Part shown: positions 26,309-37,280 of the stretch, one piece after another
Layout: each line of letters begins with the position of its first letter
How positions within the stretch are numbered: the first letter of the stretch is position 1
DNA from: Onchocerca lupi
Lineage: Eukaryota; Nematoda; Chromadorea; Rhabditida; Onchocercidae
DNA length: 64,000 nucleotides
Direction of reading: 5' to 3'
NCBI GenBank assembly: GCA_028564675.1
Contig: JAOVVO010000004.1
Coordinates: 372,001 to 436,000, forward strand
Notes under the pieces: model-generated
Database searches by the model: none
The model's input: the letters and a program-made list of their open reading frames with translations, nothing else
Told to the model about the DNA's origin: nothing
Made by a program: the position numbers and the translations under genes

Positions 26309-27055
26309 ACTAAGCTTTGAATAATTTTTGATGGTTTTAATTTAATTCTAATATGTGGAATAGGAGCAAATTTTAAAAAATAATAAGTAAGAAATTGAAT
26401 TTAGGAAGAAACATAAAGTTAAGGCAGAATAAATGCATTAATTCTATAATAAAGTAATACAACATAGAAAATGGCATAAGCCCGATACCGTATCTTCTTA
26501 AATTGTTTAATCTAGCACACCAATATAAGGAGAACTATGCTCAATCGAACTAAATATTTAAAGCAGCTTAACTGCAACTGCTAGACTTGAAAATGATGCA
26601 TTATATGGATGTGTTATGATAATAGCAATGTAAATATTTATTTAAATTCAATTTCAAACATTTTATGTCATTCATTATTTAAATTGAACAAAGAGAAAGA
26701 TTTTTTCTTCATTTTGAATGATTTAATCATTTTTTGACATCCATTTACTGACAATTTTTTCCAATAAATAAGTATGTTATTCAAGGAAGCAATACGATTA
26801 TCGTGGTTAGCTATCATGGAGCAATCAAACGCTTTTGACAAACTATCGTTTACCTGCAATTCGAGCATTGATCAATGTCTATTTTCTTCACCGAAAAATA
26901 TTTGTAGTTCTTATAATGCATAACGAAAATGTTCTTAGTTGAAATCTATCATTCAAATATCTATAATCTCAAAATTTATCAATTAAGACGGAAACTAGTA
27001 GCAATTTTCACTGGATTGTATACTATCAAATCGGTATAATTTCAACTTTCAGTTA

Positions 27056-29467
27056 TCAAATCAATATAATTTCAACTTTCACTAGATTGAATGCTATTAA
27101 GTTAGTATAGCATTTAATTATCTGAGATATCTGAAAAATTTTTGAAAGCATCGAGAGTTTTAGTACTCTTTTTAGTGTGCGATGTAATAAATTCTTTGTT
27201 GGAGCATTCACATTGACAATAAGCACACCTGAAAGTTTTTCTTCTATTACATTTCTATTTTTTTTGCTTGTTGAGCTTGCTCTCAACATTTCAGAATTTT
27301 CAGTTATTTTGATAAACTTAAACTTGATGTGAATTGAATTTGCGGCATCAATCCAACTAAATCTATTTTTATTTTCGATAAATATTATGATTATTGGCAT
27401 TTTTTCTTTCGCTATTTAACTTGGGAAAAAAATTCGAAAAATCTTCTTACAATTTTTTTATCAAGAAAAGTTTTATAGTGATAATGCCAGCTTTTCATGT
27501 TAATTCTCAGTTCATAAAATCAAAAGTTTTTATCGTAAATGCAGATTTGATTAGAGACAAAATATTAAAGTTTGAAATTGAAGAAATTTCAAAACTGAAA
27601 AAAATTTACCATTTTCTTTGAGAGTTCTATTTAGCTTTGCAGCTATTTCGATTATATTTATTGGCGGACAAATAACATTAAGACAAGCATCGATAAATAT
27701 TGCATTATACTCTTCTTCATCTTCACAAACAGTTTACATTGATTTTTTTTTTTAAATTTCATCCAAATATTTCAATAATGGCTAAGAAAGCATTAATGGG
27801 TAAGTCAATATTAAATGCTTTTTCCAAAAGCCTCTAAATTCGAAATTTTTCTTTTAAACCAAAAAAATTAAATATTTATATTACATCTGCAGAAAAAATT
27901 TTAAATCTTCTGAAGTTTTTTGAATTCTGAATAAATCTAAGGCTTTTGAAAAACATTTTCGATTATCTTCACTTAATATACATTCATATCTTTTTTTCTA
28001 GTATGATTAATTTATTTCTGTCCCTAACTAATTGCTGTTGTGCGAAAAAGATTTGGGACAGATTGGGATGTACAATTCGCATTACAGCGTTCAAATTTCG
28101 TATACCAATGATAATGGACACTGTTAGGGAAATCTATTTATTTTTTAAAAATAAAATTTGGCTGATTTCTGAACGTCAGTGATTTCACAATCCGTAAAGT
28201 CTAGTTAGCCATTAAACAACTGTTGATCAAATATACTTCAAAAAATGTTAAAAATGCAGCCTGATATTTCTTATTTAGAGATTCGCTGACATTACATGAA
28301 AGAGAGAACATGCAAAATCTGGTACAATGAAATAAAACTTATCAGTGTTATCAAATTAGTGCCAATAAAAGATTAATAACTTTTCGGATGTTATGATATG
28401 AAATCACTAACATGTATCGGTGACAGTGATATGATTCCAAGTTGGATTTCTTAACCATATTTTGTTCAAATATTGATCTTTTTCAGGGAAAATGAGCTCA
28501 TCGATTTCTACCTGAAGAATTGTTTTTTGTCAAAGCAGATATTAAATGATGAATTTATTAGGACATGGAGTTTTGTGATTTGACTGCTTCAACTGCTTTC
28601 GGATATGAATGAAAGAATCTTTTCTAATAAAACAATTTTTTCCTACTCGAAACAAATTATGATGGATATAATTGGCGATTGAACGTGCTCCAAGTCCTAT
28701 CAGCAATACACGACTGTATCCAACACCACTGTCCATTTTGCTTAATGATTCGGTCAAGAATGAAGCTGTTAACATTATTTGTTGATAATCAGATGGTAGA
28801 AGCGCCACTGCATGACACTGAACTCGATTAACTGTTGGTAACCATGATTTCCATCCTAAACTTCCATTTTTTTTTATCTTTTTCAAATGATACTTGCTTT
28901 TTATATGAAAGCGATTTCTCTGAAAATTCTTTCCTTTCAATATATTGATTTTGCTTTTAAGTGAATGATCGTTTTGATTTCGCAATTTAGAATGATGTTA
29001 GTCAAGATTTAAGCTTTAGTATTTTTTTTTTAATATATTGGTGCAATTTGCTAATGTAATATGCTGGTACATTCTTGCACCACTTGCATATAGTACAAAT
29101 TACAGCATGTACTTTCAAATTCTCAATTTTTTTGGTACTAAAAAAATTTATTTCTTTAATGATATATAATGAAAAACCTGTAACGGTTTGCAGAATTATT
29201 TGAGCAATAACAAAGTCGGGAAATTTTTCCGGTACAAGAGTACGGAGCACTAAATCCCTGAGAGCAATAACAATTTACTTTTAAAAATAATTTCGTATGG
29301 ATATGACATCACTCATTTGCTCTTTCTGAATAATATACAGATCAGACTTACTGTCTGTCACCAAAAGTTCCATCCTTGATCAGCAAGCAGAGCAGAAACT
29401 CTTTGGGACAAATTTTTTCGATCACCATCATTCGTTTTTGTTCAGTATTTTTTAATTGTGCTATCAT
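27056..29467 (-). pseudogene. METTL13-like class I methyltransferase, apparently disrupted
   Basis: Resembles the C-terminal spermidine-synthase-fold methyltransferase domain of METTL13 (eEF1A methyltransferase). Exons by phase: 29352-29476 (first ATG 29467), 29185-29257, 28647-28919, an unresolved part, 27885-27936, 27610-27781, 27056-27228. Family matches: RVQCHAVALL (human CEHHKAMIAGLALL), RVLLIGLGARSIANYIHHNL (human LLVVGLGGGSLPLFVHDHF), KIFSAD (human KVHIAD), YNAIFIDACLNVICPPINII (human YDVIMFDVDS...CPPPAF), NGVLIVNVNAPTKN (human EGVFILNL). Two things argue for decay: the SAM-binding loop is GLGARS rather than GLGGGS, and exon 27610-27781, whose phase fits on both sides, carries two in-frame TAA codons near an 11-A run. 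The exon with the acidic SAM-binding residue was not found. A working gene with a different exon structure is the alternative. Confidence 0.55.
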
Positions 29468-30213
29468 TAACGACACCTTTAAAAAAAAATGCATTTTTTT
29501 TTCTTTGTCATGTAGGTAATCATTACAGAATTATAACCCTAATGTTTCAATCACGAAAAATGGGATTTAGGAGGAGAAATTTTAATTAGTAAATCAAACC
29601 GAAGTTTGCTAATCACTTGAATTTGTATGTATTGGAAGCGCAAAAATATGAGCTTATTGAACTGAAGAATTTTTTATCAGACATGTTATTGATCGAAATT
29701 TTCGGGGTGTTTTGCCAAAAAAAAAAAAAAAAGTAGGCAGACAATGCTTTACGCTGCAACACTGGCCTTGGAAAGATGATTTCGGGAATTCAAAGGATAC
29801 ACAAAACTATATTTTTTATTGTATGATGAAGGACAAATAGAAAAAGGTCGACACTGTGAATGATATTTTGTCTGCATCGGTGAATAACTTATTTATTAGT
29901 ATATACTTGATATTATTAAATCTCGAAGTTTTCAGAAACTTCAGTCAAATGTAATCTTATAATATATTCTGGAGCATAGATGAAGCACATTCATTATATG
30001 GTTAAAATATAACTATTAAATTCTTGAATCTTAAAGCAAGCAAAGCTTATTTCCTTAAATATTTAAATACAAATAATATTGTCTTCATGGAAGTAATCAG
30101 CTGTGCAACAAATATTAAATTTAGAATGAAATAATAAGGATGATGGAATAATGAAAGAGAGAAGAGAAAAGGTAATTTAGAATAAATAATGTAAAAGTTT
30201 TCATAACAAATGT

Positions 30214-30408
30214 TCATACGCCGACTAGAACTTTATTTTTCTTTTGGATCACTATAATTAAAGTTAAACTGTGGACCATGATAGCAAATAAAATCAGAAG
30301 TGTCCCGTTCAGGTATTTTTTGGTCGCACGAATGAATTCGATTGCAAATGTTGTCACTAGTTCTCCATAAGTTTGCTCACCAATTTGTCGTAAGAGCATT
30401 TTCAAAAC
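30214..30408 (-). CDS. Terminal exon of an unidentified gene, C-terminal membrane anchor
   Basis: After a TTTGTTAG acceptor, 64 codons read without interruption to a stop: VLKMLLRQIGEQTYGELV, a segment FAIEFIRATKKYLNG, then one clear membrane span (LLILFAIMVHSLTLIIVI) and a short basic tail. This is the shape of the last exon of a tail-anchored protein. I do not recognise the family and could not find its upstream exons, which should lie at higher coordinates. Confidence 0.4.
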   Translation of the reverse strand, partial: VLKMLLRQIGEQTYGELVTTFAIEFIRATKKYLNGTLLILFAIMVHSLTLIIVIQKKNKVLVGV

Positions 30409-31299
30409 CTAACAAATCAAAACAGTGAACTTTTCGACAAACCATGCTCAAATATATAGATATTACAATTCAATGCAAATTTTTTCACGGAAATAACAAT
30501 AAATTAGCATTTAATTGATTGCTTCAAATGAGTTTTTGAGAATTCATTGAAATTTCATTAAATACGATGCAGCATAGAAATAATTAACAAGTCAGATAAG
30601 AGATATTTTTCATTTAACCAGTTAAAACAAATACGTTTACTGAGTTTAATTTTTCTGTTGACTGACTCATTTGTGATCTTTTCAACGCTGTGATAATAGA
30701 TTTTACAACTTTTAGTGAATTCTACTAAGTAGATTATAAGAATGGTAAAATTCTTATAAAGAAGTTCAATACGGTGACAACATGATAACATTTTCGAAAT
30801 TGCGGAAAATGGATAGTTCGAGCAGATATGTTAAATTGAAATAATTTAAGTTTGAAAATTATTGGCATTATGTCACTTTATTAGTATAATTGGCGATGCC
30901 TTTTATAAGATTACTTGTGCAGAAAACGCATAGAATTATATGTTGCATGATGCCGGAGTGATGAACTACCAACAGCTATATAGTTCAAAATTTTATTCAT
31001 AAGTATGAAATAAAAGTTATTCTTAAAACTTCAGATTTTTGAAACCATTAAAAAATCTTATGCTATGTTATAGATTTTAATTTGTCATATCATCTTCATT
31101 CTTCTGTTCAGCGAACTACTTAAAAAATGAGTTACTTAAAAATATCAAAACTTTAAAAGATGAACCATTCAAGTAAAATTCTTGAAAAAATCCAAAGCAA
31201 AAGATGAGCTATAGAAATTTGAATAAATTCAAGAACAAGAGTGAAAGAGTGAAAGCAGAATGCAATGAAGGTAGTCGAGGTAGCTTAAAATCTGCGAGC

Positions 31300-31602
31300 T
31301 TAATCTACTCTCGCAGCTTTATAAACTACCTCATCAACCTCAATGCAGCTAAAAAGCTGGATAAGATTTATAGGTCCAATTGAATATAAAATAAGGTCAG
31401 CTGAAAATGCTGTTCCACAGACTTCATTTATTTTCACATTATTTTGATATGCAGTTCTGACAAATGTTGCTTTAACTTGGCTTTGAAAATAAGATCCGCC
31501 TTCTTTAAAGTATTGGGGCATTATGAAGGTTTCCTCAAAACTACTGACACTCTTCAAGTGCATTTCAAACCTTTTTACACGAACCTCAATTGCATAATTC
31601 AT
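31300..31602 (-). CDS. Unidentified open reading frame, 100 aa
   Basis: Continuous frame from ATG 31602 to a TAA, with balanced amino-acid use (few poly-K/N/F tracts) unlike the random frames around it. Begins MNYAIEVRVKRFEMHLKS and ends EVDEVVYKAARVD. No signal peptide; one weakly hydrophobic stretch (ILYSIGPINLIQLF). It may be one exon of a larger gene together with the segment at 30214-30408, but a stop separates them in this frame. Function not assigned. Confidence 0.35.
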   Translation of the reverse strand: MNYAIEVRVKRFEMHLKSVSSFEETFIMPQYFKEGGSYFQSQVKATFVRTAYQNNVKINEVCGTAFSADLILYSIGPINLIQLFSCIEVDEVVYKAARVD

Positions 31603-34329
31603 CTTTATTGTAAAGTATCAGTGGCTAGGTCTACATCATACCATAAATATCATGATATATGACAGAATGACATTCCATTTGATGTCAAGGAAATAAAATG
31701 CATAATTACAATTAATTGGATCCGTTAATCAGACTAATTCTTCAATCTTAAAACATCCGGAGAAATAGAAGCAAAGTAGAGCTGATTCTGATATTCAGCA
31801 GCAAATTAATGTCATTGAGAAGATCGTCATATTGATGGATGTTAATATGAATGTCTGATTTTTCTAATCTGCTTTGTTATAAAGAAAACTCTATTATCAT
31901 TTCGGAAGATAAAAATGAAAAGCAATCAAACGACTAAAATGACAATAATATGATGCGGAACAAGTATGAACCAATGAATGGAAGGAGGTTATCTTTTATA
32001 CATTCAGGGCGTGGCTTAGGGGAATTTTCGAGTGTAGTCTGTTTAAATAACTACGGTAATTCTATCCATCTAATAACTGGCTGACAGCTTCACTTAAAGA
32101 CTTAAATTATCATCGATGTGAGGAGAGCAACTATCTAATAATTGGTTGATAGTCTATTCTATTTATTACTTTGGTCGCTATACAAACTTCTACACAAATG
32201 TTCTAAATAAACTATTTGTTTATTGAGTCATCTTTCATTTAATACTTTCCTTATTTGTTTGATATTTATGTCCGATAAATATACTAATGCATTTATTATT
32301 ATCGGTATTGAAATACAAACTTTGCATACAATCTAGAAGTGGACTTCAATTTTTCCAAGATATTTTCTCCAAGTTTATAATGTATTCAATCTAATCGGAT
32401 GTTTTTACATAAACAGAATTAGAGTTAAAATAAGAATTTAATTTGTACAATAATCATATCTTTCTCAACACTTTTTATCCCTGTATTCAAAAAAATACAT
32501 TATGATAGCAGTCAGAATAGTTACTACCTATTTCATTCGCATCTGGAAATCTCCGATTTTTTGTTTTCCATCATAAGGAATCAGCGATCTTCAGACGCAA
32601 ATGAGATTGATATTTATACTTGATGACATAAAACAATCCAAATATTACTAAAAGGATAGAAAAAACTCTTGCTAAGACAATAAACCAAGGGGATATTTGA
32701 GTTTTATATGAGCTATATATTCAACAAAGAAAATTTCGTACTGATACCGAAAAATATATGAAATGTAGGAAACAAAAAATTTCATTTGTAACGCTAAATA
32801 GTTTTTGACACTTCTCTCAAATAACCGGAATAATTCATGTTTGGAATTTTTCATACTGATCGATCTTGCAATGAAGAATTTGATGAATGAAAAAAAGATT
32901 ATTGCAAAGATAAACCTATTGTTTAAAAAATTTTTTCAACAGAGCCTAGTCTCGATCAATGGGGTTAATTTTTTTTTGACGAAAAAGATATTGAAATGCT
33001 TATCGTCACCTTTTTTTAGGCAACGAATAAGATACACAATGTTTTTATTTGTAAAAAATGAAGAGCAGGATTTAGGCTAGCAATTAAATTTCATAACAAT
33101 CAATAACTATCAAAAATGTTTGAATTATTGGTTACATATAATTATTCTTCTATACATGATAATTTACGCATAACCTTAATTATTATTTATATCATTTATA
33201 ATTTCTAAAAAATTTTGAGACTTTGTGTATTACAGAAAGAACATGGAAAAGCCTGGAAACATTACAATACACCTATTTTTTTCTGTAAATTGAAGACAAT
33301 GAAACTTTGCAGATTGGTGCACTTTTGTGGCATCATAGAAAAGGAGACTAAAGAGAAAAGATCTTATATCATCCAATAATTTTGCATGATAAGAATGGAG
33401 CAAAAAGTATGGCAAAGAGATTCAGCTGATGGATACAGTTCTCAATTCTTTGATCTCGACGAATTAATGGACGCCCTTTCCTTGCTTGATAAGGAGGGAA
33501 CACAGTACGATTCCATTTCTTATTCTATATAAATGTTGTGATTTGTCCTTAATTCCTTTTTTTGAACAGATTAGTTCAATAAAATAATATTACGATAGGA
33601 AAATTCAAATAAAATCAAATAACGAAATTTTTGCAATAAATTTGATGAATTTGAATCTTGGATCATCATAAAAACAAAACTGGAAACACTTAAATATATT
33701 GGCTATTTAAAAAGCCATTCTGAAGTAAAGATTCAAGTTAAGCTGGAAAATGATCCAGTAAGAATACTAAGTAGTCCATGCAATTTCAAAGGTATAACTG
33801 CAATATATAATTATGATAGATCCACTCTCGACTAAATTACTATTATATTTGCTAGCTGAATGCAATTTCTTCAGTTGTGTACGCAGCGCTTCAACATATG
33901 TTAAATTTAATTTTGATGTGGTTTAGTCGATTTTTGCCTCATTTCTCCATACCAAAATTTTTTTGTTAATTGTGATAACAAATAATTTAATGTAATTTTT
34001 TCATAATCACTGGACAAAATGAGAATAATTGAAAAATAAGATTAAATGAAAATATGGAATTTTTTTGTAAATTATTTTAGTTATCGGTAAAACCAAAATA
34101 ACTCAAGTAATTTATATGGAAGAAATTCCCAGTATTCTCTGACAAAATGAGGTTACATATCTATATTTGGGAACAAAAGCCTTTACACTCTTGTCTTCCA
34201 ATTGCTAGAAGAGCTTATGGACATCGTGTAAAGTGTTGAAAGATTAGCAATCAGGAGTGTCACAAGAACTGAGGTTTGTGGAAATTCTCGATCTCATCCT
34301 TAATCCTCATATCAATCTTTTGTATGACT
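31603..34329. other. Intergenic with one short coding-like frame
   Basis: AT-rich. The only notable frame is at 33386-33532 on the plus strand, listed separately. A short motif with TCTAATAAYTGGYTGAYAG occurs twice near 32068 and 32133. Confidence 0.4.
33386..33532 (+). CDS. Short acidic open frame, 48 aa, unknown
   Basis: Reads MIRMEQKVWQRDSADGYSSQ followed by an acidic helix-like tail with FFDLDELMDALSLLDKEG to a stop. An in-frame stop lies just upstream of the ATG. The acidic, low-bias composition stands out against the AT-rich surroundings, so it may be a small gene or the last exon of an unseen plus-strand gene (acceptors GCAAAG and TTCAG fall inside). No family recognised. Confidence 0.3.
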   Translation: MIRMEQKVWQRDSADGYSSQFFDLDELMDALSLLDKEGTQYDSISYSI

Positions 34330-34334
34330 AATGT

Positions 34335-34733
34335 GTGAGAACCTACGCTCATTATCAACCTAAGGATAATCCATATATAAAAGCGAGGCTTTTCAACATT
34401 TTTACCTATAAATCGAGTGATTCTTTTCAAAATCCCTACAAAATCGGCGTCTTCAACACAGTATCAGTGGTAAATGAATTCCAATTTAGTATCGAAGCGA
34501 TTCCAACGACAGTACAAGCGATGATTCACCAGAAGACGACTATCAGTATCTTTTATATTTACTGTGCATTGTTCATTGCGTTCACTATTGTATAGTGCGA
34601 TATTGTGTATATTATCGTATTGCCTAAAAAAGCCTATTGCTGACCTAGCAAAGTCACAGTAGTAAAAAGCAATTCCAATCCAACAAATCTATAACCCCAA
34701 ATTACAAATCGACCAGAATCTTCTCCCCAACAT
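34335..34733 (+). repeat. LTR-like fragment (BEL/Pao type suspected), copy 1
   Basis: The block from about 34500 to 34720 is diverged but collinear with 61095-61270: shared landmarks are CAGAAGAC, TATTTACTGTGCATTGTTCA, TATCGTATT, CAAGTCACA and CCAATCCAA. It ends CCCCAACA followed by TTGGTGATCC, which looks like an LTR end and a primer-binding site. No gag or pol frame follows, so it is a solo or truncated LTR. A long open frame across it (34335-34595) is probably incidental. Confidence 0.45.
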
Positions 34734-36079
34734 TGGTGATCCAAAAACTTTAAAATGTCTAATTTTATCTTTTTGTTCTAAATCGTGCCCTTACTTTCCG
34801 AATTTTGTAGGAAAAATTAGTTGGGAAAGTAATTTCCCACTGACGTCGAAAAAAGACAAAAAGAAATAATTTATTAATCGAAGGAAGACGACTCACTGAT
34901 TAAGTATGTAAAAAAGAAGCAATTTATTCTGTATTTCATCGAATTAAACATGGCATTTTACACTCAGCACACTGCTGAAGAACAATTTTAATTCGCTGGA
35001 TACATTCTAAATTGCATTTCGATATATTAATTACTTCCTCATTGATTGCATGCATTAACTGTAGTCAGTGTAACTTTTCCATAGACAGTAGATTTTGGAT
35101 TTAGCTTCGTTGACTCTCTGCATTTTGGTTGCTTAATTAATTACCTTCTTATATTATTACCTCGTTTTTAAATCAACAAATCTAACTATTCTCATGCAAT
35201 TTTTTTCAAGATCATCAGTGTTCCTTGTTCATTCACTGCTATAAATTTTACAATGAAATTGGTAACGAATAAGAACTTTGAAGTCAGCCTAAAACCAAAC
35301 TTCTTAACTTTGAATGCTACTTAAGGTTTTCAACCCTAACTTCATTTCATCTGTCAATAAGTTGGATTTAATTATCAAGCTTTAAAAGACGCAATTAAGT
35401 CGGATCAAAAAATTAAAATTTGATTGTCCTTTTTCATAAATTGAAGTTGATTGTCTTTGATTGTCCTTTTTTCTTGTGTTTAAATTCTAATTTTCAGATC
35501 GCTCTTCTAAAACTCTGACATGTAAAATAATAGTTTCATTCTATCGGAATCGCCCAGAAATTAAGTTAGATTAAGTAGTGGTTTTAGAAAAAGCGGGAGA
35601 AAGAGATTTCAAAAAAAAAAAAATTAAAAATAAAAATAACGATTCAGCTTGCTGTTTGGATACGTCTTCTCATTACTTGTGAAGTCTCTGGTGTAAATTA
35701 TCTAGTCACTCAGATTAATTTTCACAGCTTAACCTTCCACAATGGAAGAAGCTGTTAAATCTATTAAATTTCCTTATTTAACTGAAATATCTGATCGATG
35801 AATGAACATATTCGAACTAATTTATTTAATAAGACTTGGAAAGGAATATGTTTTCTGAAGTAGTCCATAAATCATAAAAAAACAAAATCAAAATTTAATA
35901 GCAGTGGGGACCACAATGCAGAAAAAACGATATCGACATTAGATAATATCAAAAAGTAACTTTTCACGTCAAATGGTTATTTTTGGACAAAAAACGAATC
36001 TGTAGACTACAATTTTAGTTTCATTTATTTAAAAGAATCGAAATGGTGAAAGATAATTTACAGTCAAACTGAGGTAAAA

Positions 36080-36105
36080 TCAGGGAATCTCGGAAAAGTT
36101 TCTAA
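36080..36105 (+). repeat. 26-bp exact direct repeat, copy 1
   Basis: Identical to 36416-36441 over 26 bases (core GGGAATCTCGGAAAAG); starts 336 bp apart. Confidence 0.75.
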
Positions 36106-36415
36106 ATTTTGATAAGAATTCAACTGAAATATGAATAATGTCATCACTATAAACTGAAGTGAATAAAAATTGGGGAAATTTATTGATTGCATCTGATTCA
36201 TTTAAAGAAAAGTAGATTTACAGTTGCATTAAGCTAATCTAAATGATTTTAGCATGTAAGTAAAAGGAAGATCAAAGAGGCGAAATTGCCTGAAATCATT
36301 GGAGCAGAACTATGTAAGGCAATTTGAAGTGCTAAGAAGCGAAATGATTGTTTTTGACATGCAATCTATCGTGCTAACCTGATTGTACCTTTCAGAACTG
36401 ATATTCTAGCGACCG

Positions 36416-36441
36416 TCAGGGAATCTCGGAAAAGTTTCTAA
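36416..36441 (+). repeat. 26-bp exact direct repeat, copy 2
   Basis: Second copy of the block at 36080-36105; sequence diverges immediately on both sides. Confidence 0.75.
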
Positions 36442-37043
36442 GTTATCAGAGAATCTTGTCAACACGCATCATATCGCATTTTATCTGCTTATCCCTTTCT
36501 TTTTTCCCTTTCCAACAAATGAAATATAGAAATGGTGAAAAATAAACAGACATTGGTACGCTCAAATGATAACTTGTGGCTAAAGTGATCAAACCTAGGT
36601 CTGAAGATTGACATTTGAGTAGCTAAGTATTACTTTGACATCATGATTTTGTCCATCTTCTTTTAACGATTCAGACAATGTGCGAAATGTTCGGTTATGG
36701 TTGCAACTGAGGCTATCTGACTGAAGAAAGTGACAGAAGAGGAGAGTTGACAATGTTAGTAGTTCAGGGCAGAAGAGAAGTGCCATGTCAGGTCATGTCA
36801 CATTCCCTCCGCTCTTCAAAATTTTTGCGCTCTTCGAAGTGAACCGATGGGAAGAAGTGAGGGAGAAGGAATGGTTGAGGTAAAGGAGAGGCTGAAGTGT
36901 CGTAGAGGGCAGGGGTGATGGTTTATGGTGAAAGGAATACCTTCAGCGACGTGTCGCGTTGTATCGCTGGAATGGCGAAGTGAGTGAGTTAAAAAAGCGG
37001 CCTGAGTGGGAAAAGGACGCCGTTTTCTGCCCGCACTCCCGGA

Positions 37044-37280
37044 ATGTGCCGTGACAATTTTATGCAGACTCGGTGTCTCTTCCCTGTCATCTCGATTCTG
37101 CTCATTTCCACGGGTATCAATGCTGCAAAAAGGAAGTGGTGCTGCGATGGATGGGTATGGTATCGATGCACTTTGTCAGAGACAGTAACGAGATCCCACT
37201 TTCTTCGAACCAAATTACACTCGAACAAGCAGCATTCTGGAGGTATAAATGAAGAAGTACAAATGGAAAAAAGGAAATGA
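37044..37280 (+). CDS. Possible secreted-protein exon with signal peptide
   Basis: Plus-strand frame of 78 codons starting MCRDNFMQTR. Residues about 11-26 form a signal-peptide-like hydrophobic core (CLFPVISILLISTGINA) with a small-residue cleavage site, followed by the unusual Cys/Trp-rich stretch KRKWCCDGWVWYRC. An ACA|GTAACG site at 37183-37188 could end the exon. It sits in a GC-richer island. No family recognised; neighbouring frames on both strands are also open, so chance cannot be excluded. Confidence 0.3.
   Translation: MCRDNFMQTRCLFPVISILLISTGINAAKRKWCCDGWVWYRCTLSETVTRSHFLRTKLHSNKQHSGGINEEVQMEKRK

Larger units (their letters stand above)
22987..27055. other. Intergenic, repeats and a decayed open frame
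   Basis: No intact gene seen. A minus-strand stretch at about 23405-23610 reads in one frame with two internal stops (see findings). A 44-bp direct repeat lies at 25883-25926 and 26265-26308. The rest is AT-rich with poly-A/T runs. An upstream exon of pigf could hide near 23.0-23.5 kb but I could not identify one. Confidence 0.4.
34734..37043. other. Intergenic, short direct repeat, then GC-richer DNA
   Basis: AT-rich to about 36.4 kb with a 26-bp exact direct repeat (36080-36105 and 36416-36441). From about 36.8 kb GC content rises and the plus strand becomes purine-rich. No gene recognised. Confidence 0.4.
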
